In this document: piece after piece, positions 7,745 through 15,964 of the stretch
Layout: the number at the start of each line of letters is the position of its first letter
Numbering within the stretch: position 1 is the stretch's first letter
Source of the DNA: Halopolyspora algeriensis
GTDB lineage: Bacteria > Actinomycetota > Actinomycetes > Mycobacteriales > Pseudonocardiaceae
DNA length: 64,000 nt
Assembly: GCF_003337235.1 (NCBI RefSeq)
Contig: NZ_QPJC01000008.1
Location: 1 to 64,000 of the forward strand
Direction of reading: 5' to 3'
The notes under the pieces: model-generated
What the model was told of the DNA's origin: nothing
What the model saw: the letters and a program-made list of their open reading frames with translations, nothing else
The model's database searches: none
Made by a program: the position numbers and the translations under genes

Positions 7745-7837
7745 TCGCCACGGGAGTCCAGTGCGCTGGGCTGAGAGGAGGGCGCAGCAGCCCTCGACCG
7801 TCCACCTGAACCGGATCATGCCGGCGCAGGGAGGCGA
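7745..7837 (+). promoter_or_regulatory. TPP riboswitch (THI element)
   Basis: The region has the two invariant TPP-aptamer blocks: CTGAGA at 7771-7776, and a block at 7804-7833 that starts ACCTGAACCGGATCATGCC and ends CAGGGAG. The closing stem P1 pairs TCGCC (7745-7749) with GGCGA (7833-7837). A -10 box TACACT (7734-7739) puts +1 at about 7746, so the transcript begins with the aptamer. It controls the thiamine-uptake genes that follow; bound thiamine pyrophosphate should switch them off. Confidence 0.92.
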
Positions 7838-7884
7838 TGCGATCAGCTCGGTGGCGCACGCGTGGCGTGACCTCGGGAGGATCG

Positions 7885-8943
7885 TTGAACCGTTTCCTGC
7901 GCCGCTCGGCACGGATCGCGAGTGCGGCCGCCGTAACCGTGCTCACCGCCGGCTGCTCCTTCATCGGAGCACAGGGCGACGAGCAGAACAAGCGCACGGT
8001 CACCCTGGTGACCCACGCCTCGTTCGCGGTCGCCGACAAGACGCTGGCGAACTTCGAGCGCCGTTCCGCGATCGACGTGACGATCCGGCGCCACGGCGAC
8101 GCGGGCGAGCTGACCAACAAACTGGTTCTGACCAAGGCCAACCCGATCGGCGACGTCGCCTACGGCGTCGACTCGACGTTCGCCTCGCGGGCGCTGGGCG
8201 AGGGCGTTTTCGTGCCCTACCGCCCCGAGGGGGCCGACAGGATCCCGCAGCGCTACTCGATCGAGGGAAGCAACCGGCTGACCGCCATCGACGTCGGCGA
8301 CGTGTGCGTCAACATCGACACCCGGTGGTTCGCCGAGCACGGGATACCCGCGCCGACGAACCTGCGGGACCTGACCGACCCGCGCTACCGCGGACTGTTC
8401 GCCGTTCCGAGCCCGGCGACCTCCTCTCCGGGGTTGGCGTTCCTGCTCAACACCATCGTCACGTTCGGCGAGCCCGGCTGGAAGGAGTACTGGCGCGGCT
8501 TGCTCGCCAACGACGTCCGGATCTCGTCCGGCTGGCAGCAGGCGTACAACCAGGACTTCTCCGGCTCTTCCGGGCAGGGTCCGCGCCCGATCGTGCTGTC
8601 CTATGCCTCCTCGCCCGCCGCCGAAGTGGGACCGGACGGATCCTCGCGTACCCGGGCGCTGCTGAACACCTGTTACCGGCAGGTCGAGTACGCCGGAGTG
8701 CTCAAGGGAGCGGATCATCCCGATGCGGCGCGCCGGGTGATGGATTTCCTGGTTTCGCAGCGGTTCCAGGCGCAGGTCTCCGAGCAGATGTACGTCTATC
8801 CCGCGGTGCGGACAGTGGCGCTGCCGGAGAGCTGGCAGCAGGTGGCTCCCCGGCCGCAGCGACCGGCCGGGATGGCCCCCGATCGGGTCGAGCAGAACCG
8901 GCAGCGCTGGGTGCAGCAGTGGCGCGCCCTGGCTCACGGGTGA
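7885..8943 (+). CDS. thiB: Thiamine ABC transporter substrate-binding lipoprotein
   Basis: This extracytoplasmic binding protein for thiamine or its phosphates has 352 residues in the ThiB family. I chose the TTG at 7885: GGGAGG ends 4 nt before it, and it yields a compact lipoprotein signal (NRFLRRSAR, hydrophobic core, lipobox LTAGC). An ATG at 7837 lies inside the riboswitch closing stem and would give an unusual N-terminal extension; GTG 7867 is another option. The mature part contains TLVTHASFAV and GDVAYGVDSTFASRAL, typical of ThiB. It is the first gene of thiBPQ and overlaps thiP. Confidence 0.88.
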   Translation: MNRFLRRSARIASAAAVTVLTAGCSFIGAQGDEQNKRTVTLVTHASFAVADKTLANFERRSAIDVTIRRHGDAGELTNKLVLTKANPIGDVAYGVDSTFASRALGEGVFVPYRPEGADRIPQRYSIEGSNRLTAIDVGDVCVNIDTRWFAEHGIPAPTNLRDLTDPRYRGLFAVPSPATSSPGLAFLLNTIVTFGEPGWKEYWRGLLANDVRISSGWQQAYNQDFSGSSGQGPRPIVLSYASSPAAEVGPDGSSRTRALLNTCYRQVEYAGVLKGADHPDAARRVMDFLVSQRFQAQVSEQMYVYPAVRTVALPESWQQVAPRPQRPAGMAPDRVEQNRQRWVQQWRALAHG

Positions 8944-8945
8944 GA

Positions 8946-10643
8946 ATGGCGATCTTCGGCAGAGCCGTTCCCTCGTCGGCAGACACTCCCCGTCCCGGGG
9001 AGCCGAGAAACCGGTGGGCGGGAAAACGGCGAACCGCACGGTGGGGCCGCAGCGCCGCGACGGTCGCCGCCGCGACCATCGTGCTGGGCTTTCTGGGACT
9101 GTTCTTCGCCTGGCCGGTTGCCGCGATCATCGGCCTCGGCCTCGGCGGCGGTGTGTCGGAGACCCTCACCAATGTCCGAACCTGGGACCTCGTCGCCTTC
9201 ACCCTGGGTCAGGCCGCCGCCTCCACCGCTCTGGCGCTGGTGGCCGGTATGCCGCTGGCCTACGTGCTGGCACGGGTGGCTGTGCCCGGCAAGGCGCTGC
9301 TGCGTGCCGTGATCACGGTCCCGTTCGTGCTGCCCACACTCGTGGTGGGCATGGCGTTCCGGACGCTGCTGGGTACCGGCGACGGCGGCAGCACGTCCGC
9401 TCTGTTCGGAATCGTGCTGGCCAACGCGTTCTTCAACGTCTCGGTGGTGGCCCGGACGGTGGGCGGATTGTGGACACACCTCGATCGCCGCACCGAGGAC
9501 GCCGCCCGATCGTTGGGAGCCTGCGGCCTGCGAGTGTTCACCGCGGTGACCCTGCCCGCGCTGCGGCCCGCCCTGGGATCGGCCGTGGCGGTGGTGTTCC
9601 TGTTCTGCTCCACCAGCTTCGGTGTCGTACTCGTCCTCGGTGGTGGCACGTACCGGACGCTGGAGACCGAGATCTACCTGCGCACCGTGCGACTGCTCGA
9701 TCTGTCCGGCGCGGCGGCGCTGTCGTTGCTGCAGCTCGCGGCGGTGGTGGCTGCGCTGGTGATCGCCGCGGTGGCGCGGCGGCGCCGGGAGACGGCGCTG
9801 CAGCTGCGCAGCGCCGACGACACCGCGCGGCGACCTCGGGGAGCGGAATGGTTCGTGGTGAGTGCCGCCGGAATGGTCGTGCTGGGACTGCTGGTCCCGA
9901 TCGCGGGGCTGCTCATCCGCTCGGTGTCCACCCGTGACGGGTGGAGCCTGGCGGGCTATCGGGCCCTGTCGGGAACCGGGAGCGGGGCGGTGCTGGAGGT
10001 GTCCGGCTGGGAGGCGGCCTGGAACTCCCTGCGCACGGCGGCCGATGCGACGTGGATGTCGTTGCTGCTGGGTTTGCTGGCCATCGCCGTGCTGGTCGGT
10101 ATCCGGCGGCGTGCTGCCGCGGAGGTGGTGGACGCGGCCCTCATGCTGCCTCTGGGGGTCTCGGCGGTGACGGTCGGGTTCGGATACCTGGTCACCCTGC
10201 AGTTCCTGCCCGGTGACGTGCGGACCTCGCCGTTGCTGGTGCCGTTCGCCCAGGCCCTGGTCGTGACCCCGCTGGTCGTGCGCATGGTGCTGCCGGTGGT
10301 GCGCGCGATCGACGACCGGCTCCGCCAGGCCGCGGCGACGCTCGGCGCGAGCCCGTGGCGGGTCCGGTGGGAGATCGATGTCCCGCTGGCCGCCCGTTCC
10401 GTGCTGGCTGCCGCCGGATTCGGATTCGTGGTCGCGCTCGGTGAGTTCGGCGCCACCAGCTTCCTGGCCAGGCCCGAGGCACCGACCCTGCCGGTGGCGA
10501 TCGCCCGGCTGCTGGCGCGCCCCGGGGAGTTGAACCTTCAGATGGCCTACGCGGCCTGTGCCCTGTTGATGCTGGTCACCGCGCTTGCCGTGCTCGCCGT
10601 CGAACGCCTGCGGGTGCGGACCGAGACGGTAGGGGAGTTCTAG
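8946..10643 (+). CDS. thiP: Thiamine ABC transporter permease
   Basis: This 565-residue inner-membrane protein has two fused permease halves, as in other ThiP proteins. Each half has an EAA-type loop: EDAARSLGACGLRVFTAVTLP (about residues 185-205) and RQAAATLGASPWRVRWEIDVP in the second half. About 12 membrane spans are expected. The start is ATG 8946, two nt after the thiB stop; GTG 8940 overlapping that stop is equally possible, and either implies translational coupling. The frame is open far upstream through thiB but is not coding there. It ends overlapping the thiQ start (TAGTG). Confidence 0.92.
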   Translation: MAIFGRAVPSSADTPRPGEPRNRWAGKRRTARWGRSAATVAAATIVLGFLGLFFAWPVAAIIGLGLGGGVSETLTNVRTWDLVAFTLGQAAASTALALVAGMPLAYVLARVAVPGKALLRAVITVPFVLPTLVVGMAFRTLLGTGDGGSTSALFGIVLANAFFNVSVVARTVGGLWTHLDRRTEDAARSLGACGLRVFTAVTLPALRPALGSAVAVVFLFCSTSFGVVLVLGGGTYRTLETEIYLRTVRLLDLSGAAALSLLQLAAVVAALVIAAVARRRRETALQLRSADDTARRPRGAEWFVVSAAGMVVLGLLVPIAGLLIRSVSTRDGWSLAGYRALSGTGSGAVLEVSGWEAAWNSLRTAADATWMSLLLGLLAIAVLVGIRRRAAAEVVDAALMLPLGVSAVTVGFGYLVTLQFLPGDVRTSPLLVPFAQALVVTPLVVRMVLPVVRAIDDRLRQAAATLGASPWRVRWEIDVPLAARSVLAAAGFGFVVALGEFGATSFLARPEAPTLPVAIARLLARPGELNLQMAYAACALLMLVTALAVLAVERLRVRTETVGEF

Positions 10644-11374
10644 TGGGGCTACAAGTGCGCGGTCTGTCCGTCCGGTTCGGGCAGACCACGGCCGTGTCCG
10701 GTGTGGATTTCTCGGTTGCCGACGGCGAGGTGCTCGGCTTGCTGGGGCCGTCCGGCTGCGGCAAGTCGACGCTGCTGCGTGCGATCGCGGGGCTGGAGCG
10801 ACCGCAGGCGGGCACGATCACCTGGAACGGTGCCGACCTCGATCGTGTTCCGGTGCACCGGCGCGGGTTCGGCATGGTCTTCCAGGACGGCCAGCTGTTT
10901 CCCCACCGGGATGTGGCGGGCAATGTCGAATTCGCCCTGCGCATGCAGGGGATGGGACGGGCTCGTCGCACCGGGCGGGTCGCCGAGCTGCTGGACCTCG
11001 TGGGACTCGCCGGGCAGCAGCGGCGGCGGGTGACGCACCTGTCCGGCGGTGAAGCACAGCGCGTCGCGCTGGCCCGGGCGTTGGCGGCCGATCCCCGCCT
11101 GCTGTTGCTGGACGAGCCGCTTACGGCACTGGACCGGATGCTGCGCGAGCAGCTCGTGGTGGAGCTGGCCGAGTGGCTGGCCGGGCAGAGCACCACCGCG
11201 ATCGTGGTGACCCACGACCACGAGGAGGCGTTCACCCTGGCCGATCGGGTGGCGGTGATGGCACGTGGGCAGGTGCTGCAGGTCGACACCCCCGAACGGC
11301 TCCGGCAGTGCCCCGCCGACGACGAGGTCGCGGCTTTTCTCGGACACAAGGCGGGGTCGAGGAGATCCGGCTGA
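10643..11374 (+). CDS. thiQ: Thiamine ABC transporter ATP-binding protein
   Basis: This 243-residue ATPase energises thiamine uptake. It has Walker A GPSGCGKST (residues 35-43), the Q-loop FQDGQLF, signature LSGGEAQR (133-140), Walker B LLLLDEP with Glu158 and the switch His in VTHDHEEA. The GTG start shares a base with the thiP stop codon, and AGGGGAG precedes it. Last gene of the riboswitch-controlled operon. A spermidine/iron-type role is excluded mainly by the TPP riboswitch context. Confidence 0.92.
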   Translation: MGLQVRGLSVRFGQTTAVSGVDFSVADGEVLGLLGPSGCGKSTLLRAIAGLERPQAGTITWNGADLDRVPVHRRGFGMVFQDGQLFPHRDVAGNVEFALRMQGMGRARRTGRVAELLDLVGLAGQQRRRVTHLSGGEAQRVALARALAADPRLLLLDEPLTALDRMLREQLVVELAEWLAGQSTTAIVVTHDHEEAFTLADRVAVMARGQVLQVDTPERLRQCPADDEVAAFLGHKAGSRRSG

Positions 11375-11529
11375 GCCCACTCCGGACGGCCCCGCTCACC
11401 GCCGGGGCCGGGAGCGGCATCGTGCGGGGATGGGTGTACCGGCACACCATGTGCGCCTGGCCGTCACGGCCGCAGACCCCGGAAGTCGGGCGCGTGGAGG
11501 TCGGGCGTAAAGCCTTTCCCAGGCATCAG

Positions 11530-11558
11530 CTGACTTCTGTATCCGTTCGTAATACACT
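11530..11558 (+). promoter_or_regulatory. Promoter of the BrnTA-like pair (leaderless)
   Basis: -35 CTGACT (11530-11535), 17-nt spacer, -10 TACACT (11553-11558). The GTG start of the toxin gene is 6 nt further on, so +1 falls on or next to the start codon and the mRNA has no leader. Confidence 0.65.
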
Positions 11559-11564
11559 TTAAGA

Positions 11565-11873
11565 GTGGCAGGTGAGCGATTCAACCCGGATCTTCTGGAC
11601 GACGAGGACCCTTTTGAAATCGACTCGCAGGCCGTGCACCTGTTCAAGCATCCACATCTTGGACTCGAAGATGTTGACGACGTGTGGTTCAGCGACCCGC
11701 TGTTTTACCCGGCCAAGCCCCCGGCGCATTGGTTGATGTGTGGCGAGGTCTCAGGTCGGGTGCTGGTGGTTCCGCTGGCGCCTGCCCGTACCGGCGATCC
11801 TCGTCGGTGCCGTCCTATCGGTTGCTACGAGGCCACTTCGGGTCTCGCATCCCAGTACCGGAGGGATCGATGA
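11565..11873 (+). CDS. BrnT-like toxin candidate
   Basis: This 102-residue protein fits the BrnT/RelE-like ribonuclease pattern: a core with HLFKHPHLGLEDVDDVWFSDP (His-x-Gly/Leu then an FxDP strand end), a strand pair LMCGEVSGRVLVVPLAP, and a C-terminal R-IGCYEA---YRR region. BrnT toxins cleave RNA. The GTG start is leaderless. Its TGA overlaps the ATG of a ribbon-helix-helix gene, the toxin-first order seen in brnTA. Codon use is less GC-rich than neighbours (for example GATCTTCTGG, CCTTTTGAAA), a hint of acquisition. The family assignment is by pattern only. Confidence 0.65.
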   Translation: MAGERFNPDLLDDEDPFEIDSQAVHLFKHPHLGLEDVDDVWFSDPLFYPAKPPAHWLMCGEVSGRVLVVPLAPARTGDPRRCRPIGCYEATSGLASQYRRDR

Positions 11874-12103
11874 ACACACCCATGACACCAGAGCAGGAAT
11901 ACGACTACTACGCCCAACCCGAGAATCAGACACCACAAGGCCCGGCGCGCCGTCGGCGCCCGTCACGGCTCACCGCGCTGGTCCCCGTCCGATTCCCTCC
12001 TGAACTATTGGAGGAAGTCCGCCGAGCTGCCGATGCCGATGACCGTTCGTTGTCGGCTTGGATCCGCCGTGCGGTCGAACACGAGCTGCGCGACTCGGCC
12101 TGA
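11870..12103 (+). CDS. Ribbon-helix-helix antitoxin candidate
   Basis: This 77-residue protein has a disordered N-terminus (TPEQEYDYYAQPENQTPQG), a basic patch (RRRRPSR) and a C-terminal ribbon-helix-helix: ALVPVRFPPELLEEVRRAAD then RSLSAWIRRAVEHEL. Such proteins bind DNA as dimers and neutralise the cognate toxin. ATG 11870 overlaps the toxin stop codon, so translation is coupled. It probably represses the promoter at 11530-11558 together with the toxin (inference). Confidence 0.72.
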   Translation: MNTPMTPEQEYDYYAQPENQTPQGPARRRRPSRLTALVPVRFPPELLEEVRRAADADDRSLSAWIRRAVEHELRDSA

Positions 12104-12112
12104 TACCAACGG

Positions 12113-12141
12113 TTGACACAGGCACTGTTGAGGAATACTGC
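12113..12141 (+). promoter_or_regulatory. Possible promoter running antisense into the DinB gene
   Basis: A consensus -35 TTGACA (12113-12118) and a weak -10 TACTGC (12136-12141) are 17 nt apart on the plus strand. No gene on that strand follows before the DinB gene, which is read the other way. It may give antisense RNA or be a remnant. Confidence 0.25.
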
Positions 12142-12190
12142 CATGCGCGCGGCAAGGCGCGGTTTCGACGTCAAGGAGCCGTGCCGTCGG

Positions 12191-12751
12191 TCAGGAGGGA
12201 TGCGTCTCGCCCAGCGATGCCTCCGCGGCTTGCATCAGGGAAGGAGCGTTCGCTCCGTCCAGCGACTCGCGGATGATGTCGGCGTGTCCGGCATGCCGTG
12301 CGGTTTCCTCGATCAGGTGGAACAGCACCCACCGTGCCGACCACTGGTCGGAGCCGGGCACGGGTGGCGCGTCCGGGGGGAGCGGCAGTGGTGCCCCGAG
12401 ATCGGCGACCTCGTGCACGATCGACTCGGTCTCCGCGTCCACCGACGCGTACTCCTCGAGCAGGTTCGCCGTGCTCTCCCCCTCGCCGAGCCGGAAATCG
12501 GCGCCCGGATCCCGCATCGGCCACAGCTCGGGCAGCTCGCGCCGGCCGATCATGACGACCACCCACCGCCGCTCCGTGCGCATGGCGTGTTTGATCAGCG
12601 TCGCCAGGCTCAGGGAACTCGCGGCCGGGGTGCTGGTCGCCTGCTCCTCGGTGAGGCCGTGCACGGCGACGCGCAGCGCGTGGCGTTGCTTGTCCAGGTA
12701 CGCGAGCAAGGCATCGCGCTCGTCGGTGACGGGCCGGACCAGTAGAGGCAT
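12191..12751 (-). CDS. DinB-family (DUF664) protein
   Basis: This 186-residue four-helix-bundle protein is of the DinB/DUF664 group. Metal-site histidines are visible in the typical places: LIKHAMRTERRW (about residue 54) and LFHLIEETARHAGHADIIRE (about 145-160). Actinobacterial members include mycothiol- or bacillithiol-dependent transferases, so a thiol S-transferase role is possible; the substrate is unknown. GGAGGAG precedes the ATG at 12751. It is followed at its 5' side by the ABC operon on the same strand, 74 nt away. Confidence 0.85.
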   Translation of the reverse strand: MPLLVRPVTDERDALLAYLDKQRHALRVAVHGLTEEQATSTPAASSLSLATLIKHAMRTERRWVVVMIGRRELPELWPMRDPGADFRLGEGESTANLLEEYASVDAETESIVHEVADLGAPLPLPPDAPPVPGSDQWSARWVLFHLIEETARHAGHADIIRESLDGANAPSLMQAAEASLGETHPS

Positions 12752-12825
12752 GGCGGGGCTCCTCCCTCGGACTTTCCTTCCGTGTGCCGACGGCACGAGG
12801 GGAGTGTGACACCGCCCACCGACAC

Positions 12826-13692
12826 TCAGATGTCCCTGGTGGTCATGCGGGCGATGGTGGCCGAGATACCGATCAGGACGTAGCACCCCGCCCGCCACAG
12901 GCCGGTGAGCAGGTTTTCCGCGAGTATCGGATCGCGGAGCACGTCCACGACCGACGACCACCCGGTGGTGATGAGCACCGGCTGCAACCACTCCAGAGCC
13001 GGGATCGCGCCCAGCACCCCGAACACGATCAGCGACCCCAGAATCACGGCGAGCACGACCAGCGGATGCTCGGTCGTGGACGAGATCGCCAGGGCGACCG
13101 CGCCGACGGCGAGCATCTGGATCGCACTCCAGCCCGCCGCGAGCGCCACCCGCCCGAGAGCCTCCCCGAGCGGGAGAGTGGTGCCGGACAGGGTCACCAA
13201 CCCGTCGCCACCGAAGGCCACCAACCCGGTGATGGTGCCGCTGACGACGATCACGGCGACGGCGAGCACCGTCATTGCCAGCACACCGAACGCCTTGACC
13301 CACACCAGCCGGACTCGCCCGACCGGTGCGAGCAGCAGTCCGCGCAGCGTGCCGTGTGACGACTCCCCGGCCAACGCATCGGCGGCGACCATCGCGGCGA
13401 TCAGCGGCAGCAGCAGGTTCTGGGCCAGCACCAGCGTGGCGACCGGAAGCATCAGCCCGTTGCCCGCCACCGAAGACAGCACGGGCGGCCCGTGGCCGGG
13501 AGGTGGGCTGCCCCCGAGCACGATGGCGGTGCCGATCAGCACCGGCAAGGCGGCCACCAGCAGCAGGGCCAGCAGGTTGCGGGGGCGCCGCAGCACCCAG
13601 CGCAGCTCGGCCGACAGGACCCGCACGAGCGGTGCCGCACTCCGGTGGGGCGGCGAGGATGCCCGCTCGGCTTCTGCCGGCGTCGTGGTCAC
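12826..13692 (-). CDS. ABC-2 type transporter permease
   Basis: This 288-residue membrane protein has six hydrophobic segments (for example NLLALLLVAALPVLIGTAIVL and VLAVILGSLIVFGVLGAIPAL). The ADALAGESSHGTLRGLLLAP loop is typical of ABC-2 permeases. Its ATG overlaps the stop of the ATPase gene by 4 bp, so the two form one exporter. The substrate is unknown; the association with a LolA-like protein points to lipid or lipoprotein handling or to drug efflux. Confidence 0.88.
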   Translation of the reverse strand: MTTTPAEAERASSPPHRSAAPLVRVLSAELRWVLRRPRNLLALLLVAALPVLIGTAIVLGGSPPPGHGPPVLSSVAGNGLMLPVATLVLAQNLLLPLIAAMVAADALAGESSHGTLRGLLLAPVGRVRLVWVKAFGVLAMTVLAVAVIVVSGTITGLVAFGGDGLVTLSGTTLPLGEALGRVALAAGWSAIQMLAVGAVALAISSTTEHPLVVLAVILGSLIVFGVLGAIPALEWLQPVLITTGWSSVVDVLRDPILAENLLTGLWRAGCYVLIGISATIARMTTRDI

Positions 13693-14672
13693 GACTCCTC
13701 CTCGGTCAGTCGGGCGAAGATGTCCTCGAGCCCGGCCCGGCCGCGGCGTGCCTCGTGCACCCCGACGCCGGCCCGCACCAGCGTGGCGATCACGTCCGGT
13801 GCCTCCACGTCGGTGAGCTCCACGCGCAGGTTCTCACCCTCCTGCCGGGTGGTGATGCCGTTGTCGCGAAGCGCCGCCATCCCGGCCGAGTTGTCCGAGA
13901 CGGACACGGAGAGGCTCGTCCCACCGGATTCCAGCAGTGAGGTGAGCTCTCCCTGGGTGAGCAGGGAACCGCGCTGCAACACCGCCACGTGCGTGCAGGT
14001 CGCCTCGACCTCCGCCAGCAGGTGGGAGGAGAGCAGGACGGTCGTCCCGGCGGCGTGGAGATCGGCGATGATGCGGCGGATCTCCCGCGTGCCCGCCGGG
14101 TCCAGCCCGTTGGTCGGTTCGTCCAGCACGACCAGGTCGCGCGGGGTCAACAGCGCCGCTGCCAGACCCAGCCGTTGCTTCATCCCGAGCGAGTAACCCC
14201 GGTATCCGCGGCGGGCGGCACCGGTGAGCCCGACCCGCTCCAGCGCCTCCTCGACGGCACCGCGCCTGGCCGCGCCCGCCAGCTCCGGTTCCACGGCCGC
14301 GCAGCGCAGCAGGTTCTCCCGGCCGGACAGGAACGGGTGAAAGCCCGGCCCCTCCACCAGGGCACCGACTCGCGGCAAGGCACGGCCCGCGTGTTCCGGC
14401 ATGGCGTGCCCGAGCAGTTCGGCCGATCCCGAGGTGGGCTGGGTCAGGCCCAGCAACATCCGGATCGTGGTCGTCTTGCCGGAGCCGTTCGGTCCGAGCA
14501 CGCCGAGCACGGCGCCGCGCGGCACATCGAGGTCGACATCGGCGACCGCCGTGGTGCGGCCGTAGGTCTTGCGGAGTCCGCGAGTGCGGGCGGCGAGCGC
14601 ACCGTCGTCCTCCGGCGCGGAGGCGGTATCGGCGGTTCCCCGCTCGGAGAGGTCGGCAGTGCCGGCCATCAC
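13689..14672 (-). CDS. ABC transporter ATP-binding protein
   Basis: This 327-residue cytoplasmic ATPase of the exporter (DRA/CcmA-like) type has Walker A GPNGSGKTT (about residues 61-69), signature YSLGMKQR, Walker B LVVLDEPTNGLDP and the switch His in LLSSHLL. A C-terminal extension of about 90 residues, common in drug-exporter ATPases, follows. It overlaps both its neighbours by 4 bp (LolA-like gene upstream, permease downstream), forming a tight three-gene operon. Confidence 0.93.
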   Translation of the reverse strand: MMAGTADLSERGTADTASAPEDDGALAARTRGLRKTYGRTTAVADVDLDVPRGAVLGVLGPNGSGKTTTIRMLLGLTQPTSGSAELLGHAMPEHAGRALPRVGALVEGPGFHPFLSGRENLLRCAAVEPELAGAARRGAVEEALERVGLTGAARRGYRGYSLGMKQRLGLAAALLTPRDLVVLDEPTNGLDPAGTREIRRIIADLHAAGTTVLLSSHLLAEVEATCTHVAVLQRGSLLTQGELTSLLESGGTSLSVSVSDNSAGMAALRDNGITTRQEGENLRVELTDVEAPDVIATLVRAGVGVHEARRGRAGLEDIFARLTEEES

Positions 14673-15763
14673 CGGCCTCGCAGAGCCTCGGTCAGTACCG
14701 GCTGGGGGACGGCGCCGGCGGCGAGGCGCCCGTCTGAGGTCAGCAACGCCGAGCCTGCCCCGGTGCTGATGAACCAGCCCTCGCCCCAGGGGCCACTGAC
14801 CCGCTGTCCTGCCTGCTCGGCGGCCTCACGCAGACCGGGGAGCCGCTCTTCGGAATCCTGCCCGGACTCCCGTCCCTGCAGGGTCTGCTGCGGAACCCGG
14901 GTCACCAGGACGCTGTCCCAGCCCTCACCGACCGTGCGGACCTGCGGGTGCGTGCCCGATTCGGTGTCCCGGCGATCGTGCTTGTCGGCCTGCTGCACCT
15001 GCGCCCCGGCCGGCGGGGAGAACCGGAACAGTTCCGCGTCCTGCGGCGCTGTCTCCAGTTTCGAGAAGCCCACCCTCAGCGCAGGGTCCTCGGAGTTCTC
15101 GGTGCTCACGACCACCCGCAGCGGCAGGCGTTTCTCGGCTCCCACCGCGATGCGCACCTCACGCAGCACGGTGCGCTCGGTGGGTTTGGGGGTCAGTACC
15201 AGTTCGTAGGCGTCCCTCCCGGCTACGCCGGCCGTTCCGTCCACGGAGATCCTGCTGCTCTGCCGCAGCGTGTCGATCATGCGTTGCGCGGTGGCCACCG
15301 GATCCTCGGGTTCCTCGTGCGGGGAGGAAGCGGAACCTTCCTGCCCGGCGGATTCCTGCCGGGCCTCCGCCCGGTACTTGGTCACGGTGCGTTCGGAGGC
15401 GTTCCACTTCCACACGGTGGTGCCGTCGTCGACCACCGTTGTCCCCCCGCCCTCGGAAGGCAGGGAGATGCGGTGGCGGCCCTGGCCGTCGGCCCAGAGC
15501 CGTACCGTGCTCGAGCCGTTCGACAGGAGCTCTCCCGAGCTTTCCGTGCTCGGGATCGCGGGAATCCCGAGGTTGTTGTTCACCCGGACCGTTCCGGCCA
15601 TGGCCGGGGGCTGCGCCGTCATGACCGAGGCCACCAGCTTCTCCGGTGCGATCGCGGGCAGGTCCGGGTCCTCCGCGCCTGCGGGCAGGGTCAGTGCCGT
15701 GAGCCCCAGAACACCTGCCGTGGCTCCGGCGATCGCCGTGGCAGCGACGCTGTTGCGCCTCAT
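14669..15763 (-). CDS. LolA/RseB-like exported protein
   Basis: This 364-residue protein starts with a Sec signal (MRRNSVAATAIAGATAGVLGLTALTLPAGA, cleavage probably after AGA). The mature part resembles LolA/MucB-RseB half-barrels that bind lipid chains (VRLWADGQGRHRISLPSEGG, TTVWKWNASERTVTKY). It is the first gene of the ABC operon. In actinomycetes this trio is common; the exported protein probably hands a lipid or lipoprotein to or from the exporter (inference). A low-complexity Gln/Glu/Ser/Pro stretch lies near residues 135-155. Confidence 0.75.
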   Translation of the reverse strand: MRRNSVAATAIAGATAGVLGLTALTLPAGAEDPDLPAIAPEKLVASVMTAQPPAMAGTVRVNNNLGIPAIPSTESSGELLSNGSSTVRLWADGQGRHRISLPSEGGGTTVVDDGTTVWKWNASERTVTKYRAEARQESAGQEGSASSPHEEPEDPVATAQRMIDTLRQSSRISVDGTAGVAGRDAYELVLTPKPTERTVLREVRIAVGAEKRLPLRVVVSTENSEDPALRVGFSKLETAPQDAELFRFSPPAGAQVQQADKHDRRDTESGTHPQVRTVGEGWDSVLVTRVPQQTLQGRESGQDSEERLPGLREAAEQAGQRVSGPWGEGWFISTGAGSALLTSDGRLAAGAVPQPVLTEALRGR

Positions 15764-15964
15764 GTGATCCTCCGCTGTTGTGCGTCTCGGGCCGGATCGT
15801 CTCCGAGTGTGCTCCCGACGCTACCGGAACGACGGGCCGGTGTTTCGGCCTTCGGGGAACAAGGTGAAGGCCACCACGGCCGCATCCGGTCACCAGGCCC
15901 GGCCTGTCACGGGAAGCGGACGAGGTTCCCCGCCCGTATCCCGTCGGTGGCAGGATGGATACCC

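Noticed and set aside
7725-8945. Long open frame in front of thiP on the plus strand
   Set aside because: It runs through thiB in another frame and through the riboswitch; the thiP product starts near 8946 and the upstream residues look like shadow sequence (Arg/Ala/Gly-rich).
14948-15964. N-terminal extension of the SRPBCC-NUDIX frame
   Set aside because: It lies antisense to the LolA-like gene and has no domain; the coding part begins near the GTG at 15965.
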